Below, piece by piece: positions 1-8,362 of a stretch of 64,000 nt of DNA. The stretch is taken from assembly GCA_017303335.1 (NCBI GenBank), contig JAFLBK010000001.1, positions 191,001 to 255,000 of the forward strand, in the 5' to 3' direction. Made by a program: the position numbers and the translations under genes. The notes beneath the pieces were generated by a model. That model had not been told where the DNA came from and did no database searches. It saw nothing but the letters and a program-made list of their open reading frames with translations. This stretch comes from Chitinophagales bacterium (GTDB taxonomy: Bacteria; Bacteroidota; Bacteroidia; Chitinophagales; Chitinophagaceae). Positions within the stretch are counted from its first letter, which is position 1, and every line of letters begins with the position of its first letter.

Positions 1-166
1 AGAGCGAATCGTTTGGCCCGTACAAAACCTCCCAGGCTGAGTTAAATCCCGAAGCGACGGTTCGTTTGGTAAACGTTGTTTGTGCAGACACAGGATGAAT
101 GACAAGAAGCGCAATGCAAAAAATACAATGCACGAAAATGGCCGGTGATGTAAACCTTGTTTTCAT
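1..166 (-). CDS. Secreted PQQ-type sugar dehydrogenase-like protein, N-terminal fragment (runs off the window)
   Basis: Only the first 55 codons are in the window, read leftward from an ATG at 166-164. Residues 1-28 form a classical signal peptide with a hydrophobic core and a likely cleavage after VSA, ahead of QTTF. The mature start (TKRTVASGFNSAWEVLYGP) resembles the first blade of soluble glucose/sorbosone dehydrogenases, six-bladed PQQ-dependent propellers that begin with a similar 'W-E-x-x-x-G-P' strand. The protein is probably exported to the periplasm or beyond. The catalytic and PQQ-binding residues lie outside the window, so the family call is inference from about 25 residues. A rightward frame over the same bases (positions 3-98, ending in TGA) was considered, but it has no start and no recognisable features. 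Confidence 0.6.
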   Translation of the reverse strand, partial: MKTRFTSPAIFVHCIFCIALLVIHPVSAQTTFTKRTVASGFNSAWEVLYGPNDSL

Positions 167-675
167 AGGAAGGGATTTACTGGTAAACGCCGGGTGGTGA
201 ACAAATAAAAGACCAGGAACCGGTTGCGGCATCGTTTGCGTGCGGCAACTCCCTCAATACACAACGGATTCTCCGTAACAATTATTTCCGTTCAAACCGT
301 TGCAAAAAGAATTGAATATAAAAAATCACTATTGCTGAAAACACACGTAAAAGCTGCATGAGCCGCGTGTTTTTTTACGGTGGTATTCAGCATTGGTCAG
401 CTACCAGCACGTAGTTATGCGGATGTATGTGCTGTTTTTCCACCATATCTTACAAAACGAAGTTTTTTCAAAATAATAAACGATCCGCTTCCGTTGTCCT
501 GTTAAGAAACTTCTGAGATCGTATCCAGTTTGTTTTCCCAAACTACCGGATACTGTTTCCTGCCCTGCACTAACTCCCGAACCAGTCATTGTTTACCGCA
601 GCTTCGTCTGCCCGACCGAACCTATGAACATACTGTATATCCATATTCGTATTTCAGCAATCAAACGGAGATCCT
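167..675. other. Intergenic region between divergent genes
   Basis: This is 509 bases between the leftward fragment at the window edge and the rightward T9SS cargo gene. I find no convincing coding frame; the longest one, leftward at 401-589, has no family resemblance or signal. It must hold the promoters of both flanking genes, but I cannot place a full TTTG/TAnnTTTG pair. The only clear structure is the hairpin with a T tract at 343-376. Confidence 0.5.
343..376 (+). terminator. Terminator-like hairpin with no upstream gene on its strand
   Basis: ACACG at 343-347 pairs with CGTGT at 366-370, with a small inner GCT/AGC pairing, followed by seven T. It points rightward, yet no rightward gene precedes it. 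The stem is short, so it may be fortuitous or mark the end of a short untranslated RNA. Confidence 0.3.
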
Positions 676-2910
676 ATGAAAAAAAATCTACCCCGCGTTC
701 TTTTATTGTATGCAATCCTGCTGCTGAGCCTGGCTGATCAGCGTGTCTGTGCCCAGGTTCAAACCGGAAGGAGCTACATCAATGTTTCTAAAAACGCCAC
801 GGGCGGAACCTTCGAGCCCGGCGATACGCTCGAAATACGTTCCGCGATCGCGGTAGGTAATTTCGCGGCCTTCTCCATTACCCGGGTACGGTATAACGAT
901 ACCATCAACGGTAACTTCACCTATATTCCCGGTACGTTGCGTATACTCACCAACGAAGGACTTGTTTTCCGTTCATTCACCGATGCCGCAAGCGATGATG
1001 CCGGTATGTTCAATGCCACGAACAATACCCTGCGCATCAACCTGGGTAATGCCAGCGGCGCCGCTACCAACACCGGTAATGCCACCACCGGCGGCGGTAC
1101 AATCAACTACAACGACAAACCCTCTTTTTATGGCGGCGTGTGCATCATGGTGGCCTCATTCCGTGTAAAGATCAACAACGCGATTCCGTACAATACACTG
1201 CTCACCATGCCGGGAGGCGCTTTCCGTTTCATTCAATCGGCGGCCAATATTACCGCAGGGTTCGCTCCCAATAACCTGATGGTATTCCAGAACCTGGGCG
1301 TTTGCCCGAACTTTGTCGGCGGTAATGCCGTGATCGACAACAACGGAACCTTCGGCAGCGGCACCACACAGAACAGGAGTTCATCGGCCATTGTTCCGGG
1401 TTATACCTTCATCAATTTTTCCGCGAATCAACCCAATGATGGTTATTACGGAATAGCGAATAACAGCAGCGCTACCGGCGCTACCAACAACGGCGTCGCA
1501 TACCCGCACGCTTCGAGGGTTTTCAGTGTATGGGATATCATCGGCGACCATACCGGGGCCGCCAGCCTGACGGCCGGTAACCCCGCCACCACACCGGGCA
1601 CCAACGGCGGCTACATGGCAGTGATCAATGCCAGCTATGCTACCAGCCAGGCAATACAACAAACAGTTGCCAATCTCTGTCCATCCACCTACTACGATTT
1701 CAGCGCCTGGTTCCGGAATATCTGCTCCAAGTGTTCCTGCGACAGCAATGGGCGTGGCGCTTTGAATGCGTCGTACAACGGACCGTATCCACCCGGCGTA
1801 AAACCGAATCTTACCTTTCAGCTGAATGGCATCGATTATTATACGACGGGCGATCTGCCGTATACAGGCCTTTGGACAAAAAAAGGATTTACGTACCTGA
1901 CCGGTCCGGCACAAACATCGTTTACCTTTTCGATCCGCAACAATTCACCGGGCGGTGGCGGTAACGACTGGGCGATTGATGACGTCAATCTCTCCACCTG
2001 CGTGCCCGATCTTACGATGAAATATACGCCCGAGTTCAAGGGCTGTTATGGAACACTCGTTGACCTGGCTGCCACAATCCGCTGCTATTTCCCGAACTAT
2101 ACCTACTATAAATGGCAGAAGAGCACCGATGGCGGTTCGAGCTGGTTCGATACCGGCGTAAGCGGTGTGGGTTCGCCCACCCTGGTATCCGGCCAGTGGG
2201 AATACACGGCTGTCTATCCTCAATTTGTGGCCTGGCAACCCGATAGCGGCCATCGCTACCGCACCGTTGTAGCCACAACACCGGCCAATCTCAACAATCC
2301 CAATTGCTCGTACAGCAACAATGCCAATACCTTCCTGAACATCATCGATTGCGGAATCATCCTCAACGTGAACCTCAAGGAATTCAAAGGCGAGATCATC
2401 CGCGACAATACGGAACTGAACTGGACCCTGGTAGCCGGTAACAACATCGATCATTTTGAACTGGAGAAAAGCTATGATGGCGTAAACTTCCGCAAACTGT
2501 CGGATGTACCCTATTACTACAAAAACGGGGAATCGGTCTATAGCTATTCGGATCCTGAACGGCCAGCAGGCATCAGTTTCTACCGGTTGAAGATCCTGGA
2601 CCGGAACGGGTACTTCATCTACAGCCCGGTGGTGCCGGTAAGCAACAATAAGATCGGTTTCGAACTGAAGCCATTCACCAATCCGGTGCGCAATGAACTG
2701 GTATTGGATTATCTCCTGCCCGCCGACGGACTGGTACACATCCGCGTGGTAGACGCCTACGGCAAAGCAACCATACTACGAACCACCATCGGTAAAAAAG
2801 GCTGGAACAACAGCCGCCTGGTCTTCGCCAACACAGCAACCGGAATCTATATCGTTTCCATACTCTATAACAACACCTCCATCAACAAAAGAGTGGTGAA
2901 GGTGCATTAA
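676..2910 (+). CDS. Large secreted protein with type IX secretion C-terminal sorting domain
   Basis: A 744-residue exported protein. Residues 1-27 are a signal peptide ending ...RVCAQ. Residues about 30-220 are rich in Asn, Thr and Gly and look like a beta-sandwich adhesin-type region. Residues about 250-440 resemble the jelly-roll modules of Bacteroidota surface proteins: a run of cysteines (NICSKCSCDSN) and an ending N-D-W-A-I-D-D-V that is typical of MAM/carbohydrate-binding-like folds. The last ~80 residues (from about 665, FELKPFTNPV) have the organisation of a type A T9SS sorting domain: N-P-x-x-N/D near the start, a central D-x-x-G and a final basic beta-strand ending KRVVKVH. It is therefore expected to cross the outer membrane through the T9SS, whose motor and ring genes lie at the far end of the window. 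The ligand is unknown. Confidence 0.8.
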   Translation: MKKNLPRVLLLYAILLLSLADQRVCAQVQTGRSYINVSKNATGGTFEPGDTLEIRSAIAVGNFAAFSITRVRYNDTINGNFTYIPGTLRILTNEGLVFRSFTDAASDDAGMFNATNNTLRINLGNASGAATNTGNATTGGGTINYNDKPSFYGGVCIMVASFRVKINNAIPYNTLLTMPGGAFRFIQSAANITAGFAPNNLMVFQNLGVCPNFVGGNAVIDNNGTFGSGTTQNRSSSAIVPGYTFINFSANQPNDGYYGIANNSSATGATNNGVAYPHASRVFSVWDIIGDHTGAASLTAGNPATTPGTNGGYMAVINASYATSQAIQQTVANLCPSTYYDFSAWFRNICSKCSCDSNGRGALNASYNGPYPPGVKPNLTFQLNGIDYYTTGDLPYTGLWTKKGFTYLTGPAQTSFTFSIRNNSPGGGGNDWAIDDVNLSTCVPDLTMKYTPEFKGCYGTLVDLAATIRCYFPNYTYYKWQKSTDGGSSWFDTGVSGVGSPTLVSGQWEYTAVYPQFVAWQPDSGHRYRTVVATTPANLNNPNCSYSNNANTFLNIIDCGIILNVNLKEFKGEIIRDNTELNWTLVAGNNIDHFELEKSYDGVNFRKLSDVPYYYKNGESVYSYSDPERPAGISFYRLKILDRNGYFIYSPVVPVSNNKIGFELKPFTNPVRNELVLDYLLPADGLVHIRVVDAYGKATILRTTIGKKGWNNSRLVFANTATGIYIVSILYNNTSINKRVVKVH

Positions 2911-2941
2911 GATTTTGTCCCTTTTGAGTTTGATTACAAAA

Positions 2942-2967
2942 AAGCCCCCTGATTCTTCAGGGGGCTT
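2942..2967. terminator. Bidirectional intrinsic terminator
   Basis: A perfect 11-bp stem (AAGCCCCCTGA with TCAGGGGGCTT) is preceded by an A run and followed by a T-rich stretch. It lies between two convergent genes and can stop transcription from both sides. Confidence 0.85.
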
Positions 2968-2986
2968 GTATTTTAGTAAGGCTGAT

Positions 2987-3853
2987 CTATTTGCATTTAT
3001 AGGAAAAACTCAGCTTCCCTTTCTTGGCGGGAATGCTCGGCTGGTCGTCGCCGGCAATGATAACACTCAGTACATAATTGTCGCGGCTCATGGTATAGCT
3101 GCCAAAAGTGGAAACAAGCGAATCTCTTACCACATTGCCCGGATCATAGTTACGCACGGTCATCTTCTTTGGCCCATTGATGGGCTTATTACCGAAATTA
3201 TAGAACTGGGTAAAGAAAGCGTAGCCTTCCTCATCGGGGAACATATACATGAAGCGACGCGGAAAAACAGTGTTGTAATAATCGATATCCGCATTCATGA
3301 TCAGGTCGCCGGTAAACAGGTCGGTGGCCGTCATATGCGTCATGCTTCCGCCGGTATAGGTATATTCCACCAGGTAGAAAGGAATACCCGGGTTGCTGGT
3401 GAACGCATAAAATTTCTGGATGAGATAACCATTGGTATTGTAGAAATAATACACTTCGTACTGAAGCGAGAAAGGATCGGTGGGATCGAGCAGGGCGTGC
3501 AGCTGGCGAACCCGCTTGGTGGCCGCATCCACCAGGAAATACTCATCCGCGTTTATAAACACGGTATCGCTTGCATAAAAAGGGGTAGAGAGGTAATCGA
3601 TGGTGAAAGCCAGGCTATCGAACAATGTTACATTGGTGACATTATCGCTGTTGTTGATGGTAGCGGTAAGCGAGCCCAGGGATGTGCCGGCCCCGGCGGT
3701 ATCGCGGTAAGCGATCTTGGTGATCCGGCAATCTTCGCCAATGATCTGGCCATTACCGGATGGATCGGAACTGCTTTCGAGACTATATTCTTTGGCACAG
3801 GAAAAAAGGGTAAGTACCAGTACGGACAAAAAAACAGGAGATAGTCTTTTCAT
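2987..3853 (-). CDS. Putative lipoprotein, function unknown
   Basis: 288 residues. The N-terminus is a lipoprotein signal peptide with lipobox L-F-S-C at Cys19, so the protein should be lipidated and anchored in the envelope. The rest is predicted almost entirely beta, with repeated short strands rich in Tyr, Phe and Asp. This recalls the YD-like DUF4595-type lipoproteins of Bacteroidota, but I cannot assign a family firmly. No catalytic motif is visible. It is a single gene facing the T9SS cargo gene across a shared terminator. A long rightward frame overlaps it completely and is a shadow. Confidence 0.75.
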   Translation of the reverse strand: MKRLSPVFLSVLVLTLFSCAKEYSLESSSDPSGNGQIIGEDCRITKIAYRDTAGAGTSLGSLTATINNSDNVTNVTLFDSLAFTIDYLSTPFYASDTVFINADEYFLVDAATKRVRQLHALLDPTDPFSLQYEVYYFYNTNGYLIQKFYAFTSNPGIPFYLVEYTYTGGSMTHMTATDLFTGDLIMNADIDYYNTVFPRRFMYMFPDEEGYAFFTQFYNFGNKPINGPKKMTVRNYDPGNVVRDSLVSTFGSYTMSRDNYVLSVIIAGDDQPSIPAKKGKLSFSYKCK

Positions 3854-3934
3854 GTGTGCTTATTTAGTAATCCCGCGTATATGATTCACGCAGGCTCCAT
3901 TCATTCAAAAATAGCGCAAATTTCTCAGCCTGCC

Positions 3935-4039
3935 TTATCTGCGGTAAAAGATTACCCGCAGGCCCTCTTTGCTGCTTAACGGGCGCATTTTCAGCAAATA
4001 TTCTGCCACGAAGCCCCCCGGCAATGCCAGCTGAAGCAT
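3935..4039 (-). CDS. Possible 34-residue small ORF downstream of lspA
   Basis: A short leftward frame starts at ATG 4039-4037, 39 bases past the lspA stop and in the same reading frame as lspA. It encodes a peptide with a hydrophobic start (MLQLALPGGF) and a basic end (VIFYRR). The frame is open for 46 codons beyond the TAG of lspA, a length that can occur by chance. Codon use looks acceptable. I do not recognise it and list it only as a candidate. Confidence 0.2.
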   Translation of the reverse strand: MLQLALPGGFVAEYLLKMRPLSSKEGLRVIFYRR

Positions 4040-4078
4040 GGTGGCTGCGGTTAAAATGAAAAGATGTAAAAACTGGCC

Positions 4079-4777
4079 CTATGAAACCTGGGCTTCGTCG
4101 TTTACAACGGCATTGGTTTCTACCGTGGCGTTCGGCGTTGTTCGCTCCCGGTGCTTGAAAAATCGTTTCTGGAAAACAAGGATGGTGATCACGCCGCTGG
4201 TAATGGAGGCGTCGGCAATATTGAAGATCGGGCTGAAGAAAACAAACTCCTCACCACCCCATCCGGGCACCCAGGAAGGAAAATGGGTTTTGATGATGGG
4301 AAAATGGAGCATATCCACCACGTTGCCATGCAGGAAGGAAGCATAGCCCTTGGAAGAGAACGTAGCCAGTCCGCCATAGCCGATATAATCTTTCAAAACC
4401 GGGTCAACCGTCATTCCTTTATCGAATATCATCCCGTAGAACGCGGAGTCGATCAGGTTACCCAGTGCGCCGGCATATACCAGGGCGGCGCATATGATGA
4501 AGCCTTTGTGATAACGCTCCCGGATGATCCTTCCCAGGTACCAGGTACCAAAGATCACGGCGCCCAGGCGGAAAACGGTGAGGGCCATCTTGCCCCAGTT
4601 ACCCCCGAATTTCCAGCCATAGGCCATTCCCGGATTCTCCACGAAATACAACTGGAAACCACTGCCTATAACATTGTGATGCTCGTTAAGGTGATAATTC
4701 GTCTTGATCCAGATCTTCAAAACCTGGTCGGCCAGTACGATCAACAGGATGATCAGAAAAGCGTGTCGTTTTTTCAT
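4079..4777 (-). CDS. lspA: Lipoprotein signal peptidase (signal peptidase II)
   Basis: LspA cleaves the signal peptide of prolipoproteins after diacylglyceryl modification, inside the inner membrane. The 232-residue protein has the family motifs in order: LADQVLKIWIK at residues 15-25, the E-N-P-G-M-A-Y-G segment near 47-54, GALGNLID with the first catalytic aspartate D110, and FNIADA with the second, D189. Four hydrophobic helices fit the usual topology. It is longer than the ~160-residue enterobacterial enzyme because of an insert at about 115-180 between the two catalytic motifs, as is common in Bacteroidota. The usual Arg after D110 is Ser here. It lies downstream of murF-alr on the same strand, 122 bases away. 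Confidence 0.93.
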   Translation of the reverse strand: MKKRHAFLIILLIVLADQVLKIWIKTNYHLNEHHNVIGSGFQLYFVENPGMAYGWKFGGNWGKMALTVFRLGAVIFGTWYLGRIIRERYHKGFIICAALVYAGALGNLIDSAFYGMIFDKGMTVDPVLKDYIGYGGLATFSSKGYASFLHGNVVDMLHFPIIKTHFPSWVPGWGGEEFVFFSPIFNIADASITSGVITILVFQKRFFKHRERTTPNATVETNAVVNDEAQVS

Positions 4778-4823
4778 ACGTGGCGCAAAGATAGGTGAGT
4801 TTGGGCTTAAGGTAGCGGGCCTG

Positions 4824-4839
4824 CCTGTCGGCAGACAGG
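4824..4839. repeat. Short palindrome, REP-like
   Basis: CCTGTC at 4824-4829 and GACAGG at 4834-4839 form a tight hairpin with a GGCA loop, flanked by further CTGCC/GGCAG symmetry. It lies between murF-alr and lspA. GC-rich palindromes of this kind recur between genes in many Bacteroidota genomes, but there is only one copy in this window, so its repeat nature is inference. It has no T tract. Confidence 0.35.
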
Positions 4840-4899
4840 TTTCTGGTTAGGTGTTGTGGGTTAAGACTTATGCTTCCAGTTTCCCTTTAGGAATAGGGA

Positions 4900-7386
4900 C
4901 TATTCTTCAAAATACACCCGTTTCACCCGTTGCGATATGCCGGTAAGTATTTCGTAGGGAATTGTTTGCGCCCAGGACGCCACCAGGGATACCGGGAGTT
5001 CCTGTCCGAACACGATCACTTCGTCGCCCTCAGCGGCTTCGATACCCGTGATATCGAGCATGGTCATATCCATGCATACATTACCGATCACCGGAACCTG
5101 TTTGCCCTGCACCAGCATCTTACCCGTACCGTTGCTCATCAGCCGCGGATACCCATCGGCATACCCGATCCGCACGGTAGCAATGAGTGAATCGCGGGTG
5201 GCGATACCTTTTCTGCTGTACCCCACACTTTCGCCGGCCTTTACTTTTTTAACCTGCGAAATGGTGGATCGGAGTGTTGTTACATTTTTCAGTTGCTGCT
5301 GCATGCCCGGCGCCGCATCTACACCGTATAACCCGATACCCAGCCGCACCATATCGAACTGAAGATCTTTATGCCGGTGTATGGCCGAGGTATTGGCGAT
5401 ATGCCTGAGAAAAGAATGCCCGGTTGCCTGCTGTATCAACGCACAGGCACGGGTAAAGCTATCGGCCTGCTGGCGGGTAAAGCCGTCGTGTTCCGGCGAA
5501 TCGCTGGCCGCCAGGTGCGAGAAAACGGATTGCACCTTAAAGCATTGCGTTGCACGCAGCCGTTCGCAAAGCGCGGGGATATCGGTTTCTTCAAAACCCA
5601 GCCGGCGCATACCGGTATCCAGTTTCAGGTGCACCGGGTAATGGTGCAGGCCCGACTGCCGCACATAGCGTTCGAAGGCGTCGAAGATACCGAACGAAAA
5701 AAGTTCCGGCTCCAGGTTGTACTGCAGCATTACATCAAACGTGACTTCTTCGGCATTCATGACCATGATGGGCAGGGCGATGCCTGCCTTACGGAGTTCC
5801 ACGCCTTCGTCGGCATATGCCACCGTGAGGTAATCCACTTTATGAAACTGCAGCAGGTTGGCGATTTCAAAACTGCCGCTGCCATAACTGAACGCTTTCA
5901 CCATCGCCATCAGTTTCACATCCGGGTTCAGGATGCGCTGGTAGGCATTCAGGTTATGCGTGATGGCGTTGAGATTGATCTCCAGCACGGTCTGGTGTAT
6001 CTTCTGCTCGAGCAAATGACTGATGAGTTCGAATTCGAACAGCCTGGCACCTTTGAGCAGGATCGTTTCATCATAAAAATGCTGGGCGTGGAACTGGTGA
6101 ATGAATTCGCCGGTAGAAAGATAGAAAGCCGTCTGCGGGATGTTGCGGAAGGCATGCTGCTGCCTGCCGATCTCGGGCCCGATGCCGATGAAGCGGCCGA
6201 TGTTCTTTTGTTCCAGGATGGCGGCCACGTCGGCATAGAGTTCAGCGCTGCCCCTGCCCGATTGCATGATATCGCTCAGGATCAATGTTCGTTTGGTATG
6301 TTGCTGTTGCTGTTGCAGAAAATCCAGTGCGATCACGAGGGAATTGATATCCGAATTATAACTATCGTTGATGACCGAGCAATTGTTGATGCCCTGCTTT
6401 AACTCCAGCCGCATCTCGATATGCCGGAGTTGCAGCATCCGCTCTGCGATCGTTGCCGGGCTGATGCCCAGTTGCAGCAATACGCAACTGCAGGTAATGG
6501 CATTTTCGATCGACGCTTCATCCGTGAATGGAATCACAAACTGCATATCCTTGCCCTGGTACCGGGCGGTGATGGTTGTTCCCGCATCGCTCCGGTCGGT
6601 AGCCAAAACCTGCAGGGTGGCCGATTCCTTCCTGCTCCAGGAGAATAAGGTGAAATCATCTCCGTTCCGGACGTTACCGGCGAAGAGATTCACCGCTTCA
6701 TTGAGATCGGGGTTATCGGCACAATAGATCAGTACGTCGCTCCGGACAAACAGCTTAAGCTTTTCATTGATCTTCTGGCGGATGTTCAGGAAACCTTCGC
6801 TGTGCGCATCGCCGATGGAGGTAACCACACCTATGGAAGGTGCCATGATCTTTTCCAGCCGCTGCATTTCGTCGGGTTGCGAAATCCCCGCTTCAAAAAT
6901 ACCGAGAGTATGCCCGGCATTGATCTGCCACACACTCAGCGGTACGCCTACCTGGGAATTAAAACTCTTCGGACTGCGTACGATCGAATGATCATCCTGC
7001 AGCAATTGGTACAACCATTCCTTGACGATCGTTTTTCCGTTACTCCCGGTAATACCGATCACCGGCAGATTGAATTGCTGGCGGTGATAGGCTGTTAATG
7101 CCTGCAAAGCCTGCAGCACATCGGATACGTGCAGGAATACCGCCCCGGGAAAGGAATCATCATCGGTAAACTCTTCGTTCACCACGAAACAGCGAACGCC
7201 TTTCGCGTAAAGCTCGGGGATGAAGGTATTGCCGTTGCGGCGCGGGCCGCTCAGCGCAAAGAAGATGGAACTGGCGGGGAACAGCAGTTTACGGCTGTCG
7301 AGCAGGATATGAGCTGCCTCCACATCGGCGGAAGACCCGGACGACCGTGCCTTTATTATGGTTGCTATTTGCGATGCTTTGTACAA
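4900..7386 (-). CDS. murF-alr: Bifunctional UDP-MurNAc-tripeptide:D-Ala-D-Ala ligase / alanine racemase
   Basis: An 828-residue fusion of two consecutive peptidoglycan enzymes. Residues about 1-455 are MurF, which joins D-Ala-D-Ala to UDP-MurNAc-tripeptide in the cytoplasm: the ATP loop is GITGSNGKT at 111-119, the central Mur ligase motif lies around E166-S169, and NDSYNSD at 340-346 is the C-terminal domain signature. Residues about 466-828 are a fold-type III PLP alanine racemase supplying D-Ala: the PLP lysine is K497 in AMVKAFSYGSG, and the catalytic tyrosine region is SVGYSRKG. This MurF-Alr fusion is a known architecture of Bacteroidota, which couples D-Ala supply to its use. A rightward frame of 343 residues inside it is a shadow. 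The TerC-type gene ends its upstream side with a 13-base gap, so the two are probably cotranscribed. Confidence 0.95.
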   Translation of the reverse strand: MYKASQIATIIKARSSGSSADVEAAHILLDSRKLLFPASSIFFALSGPRRNGNTFIPELYAKGVRCFVVNEEFTDDDSFPGAVFLHVSDVLQALQALTAYHRQQFNLPVIGITGSNGKTIVKEWLYQLLQDDHSIVRSPKSFNSQVGVPLSVWQINAGHTLGIFEAGISQPDEMQRLEKIMAPSIGVVTSIGDAHSEGFLNIRQKINEKLKLFVRSDVLIYCADNPDLNEAVNLFAGNVRNGDDFTLFSWSRKESATLQVLATDRSDAGTTITARYQGKDMQFVIPFTDEASIENAITCSCVLLQLGISPATIAERMLQLRHIEMRLELKQGINNCSVINDSYNSDINSLVIALDFLQQQQQHTKRTLILSDIMQSGRGSAELYADVAAILEQKNIGRFIGIGPEIGRQQHAFRNIPQTAFYLSTGEFIHQFHAQHFYDETILLKGARLFEFELISHLLEQKIHQTVLEINLNAITHNLNAYQRILNPDVKLMAMVKAFSYGSGSFEIANLLQFHKVDYLTVAYADEGVELRKAGIALPIMVMNAEEVTFDVMLQYNLEPELFSFGIFDAFERYVRQSGLHHYPVHLKLDTGMRRLGFEETDIPALCERLRATQCFKVQSVFSHLAASDSPEHDGFTRQQADSFTRACALIQQATGHSFLRHIANTSAIHRHKDLQFDMVRLGIGLYGVDAAPGMQQQLKNVTTLRSTISQVKKVKAGESVGYSRKGIATRDSLIATVRIGYADGYPRLMSNGTGKMLVQGKQVPVIGNVCMDMTMLDITGIEAAEGDEVIVFGQELPVSLVASWAQTIPYEILTGISQRVKRVYFEE

Positions 7387-7399
7387 GCCGTTGAATTGA

Positions 7400-8362
7400 T
7401 CAGTCTGATTTAATATCGCGGGGCACTCCTTTACGCTGGTGGTAGATCGAATAGATCACCGAACCGGAGATGCAGCATACGATCACCAGCAGCGAAATCC
7501 AAACCGGTATATGCACCCAATCGGCAATCAGCATTTTAACCCCGATGAACACCAGCACGATGGCAATGCCCTGCTGAAGGAAGTCGAACTTGCTGGCGGC
7601 TCCACGCAACAGGAAGAACAGGCTCCGGAGGCCGAGCACGGCGAATATATTCGAGGAATAGATCAGCAGTTTCTTGTCGGGGTTCGGAATGATGGAGAAA
7701 ACGGCCGGAATCGAATCGAGTGCGAACATGATATCGATGAGCCCCAGCATGACCACCACCATCGAGAGCGTGGTAAAGTAGGCCTTCTTGTTATGCGTGA
7801 TGACAAAACGCCCGTGCGGTTCTTCGTGGGTGATGCGCATGAACCTGTTCATGAAGCGATAGGCCCAGTTCTTTGCCGGGTCGAATTCCTTTTCGTCGCC
7901 GCTGCTGAACATTTTAATACCCGTTAAAAGGATGAATGCGCCGAATATATACATCACCCAATGGAAACGGGCCACCAGTTCGCTGCCGATGGCAATGAAG
8001 ATGATGCGGAACACAATGGCCATCAGGATCCCCAGCAATAATACCCGGGAGTAGTTGGCCGGCTTTACCTTGAAAAAGGAAAAGATGATGATGAACACAA
8101 AGATATTGTCGATCGAAAGCGACCATTCGAGCAGGTAGGCCGAGATGTAGGCGATGGCGTCTTCCCGCCCGTTGCCGCCGTCGTTTTCGAACCAGATGAA
8201 ACCGCAGAACACGAAGGATAATGCCACCCAGAAAATGGTTTGCATCAGGGCCGCTTTCAGCCCGATCTCTTTGTTCTTCTTACTCAGCAGGCCCAGGTCG
8301 AATACCAGCGCCAATACGATCACGGCGCTGAATACGATGTATATCAGTTGTGTTTTGTCCAT
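7400..8362 (-). CDS. TerC/Alx family integral membrane protein (probable metal-ion exporter)
   Basis: 320 residues with about eight to nine hydrophobic helices. The TerC/Alx hallmarks are two acidic membrane motifs: EWSLSIDNIFVF near residues 79-90 and MFALDSIPAVF near 215. In characterised relatives these Asp residues carry Mn2+ or other divalent metals, exporting excess or metallating exported enzymes. The gene begins one base after gldG ends, so it is very likely in the gldF-gldG transcript, then followed by murF-alr. No yybP-ykoY manganese riboswitch is visible upstream, as there is no gap to hold one. Confidence 0.88.
   Translation of the reverse strand: MDKTQLIYIVFSAVIVLALVFDLGLLSKKNKEIGLKAALMQTIFWVALSFVFCGFIWFENDGGNGREDAIAYISAYLLEWSLSIDNIFVFIIIFSFFKVKPANYSRVLLLGILMAIVFRIIFIAIGSELVARFHWVMYIFGAFILLTGIKMFSSGDEKEFDPAKNWAYRFMNRFMRITHEEPHGRFVITHNKKAYFTTLSMVVVMLGLIDIMFALDSIPAVFSIIPNPDKKLLIYSSNIFAVLGLRSLFFLLRGAASKFDFLQQGIAIVLVFIGVKMLIADWVHIPVWISLLVIVCCISGSVIYSIYHQRKGVPRDIKSD

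Noticed and set aside
3..98. Rightward C-terminal fragment at the left edge of the window
   Set aside because: The leftward frame over the same bases has a full signal peptide and a recognisable mature start, so the rightward frame is not supported.
2915..3844. Rightward 309-codon open frame over the lipoprotein gene
   Set aside because: It has no signal, no family resemblance and lies opposite a clear lipoprotein gene with lipobox; a codon-structure shadow.
5371..6402. Rightward 343-codon frame inside murF-alr
   Set aside because: Opposite strand of a strongly recognised two-domain enzyme; no motifs.
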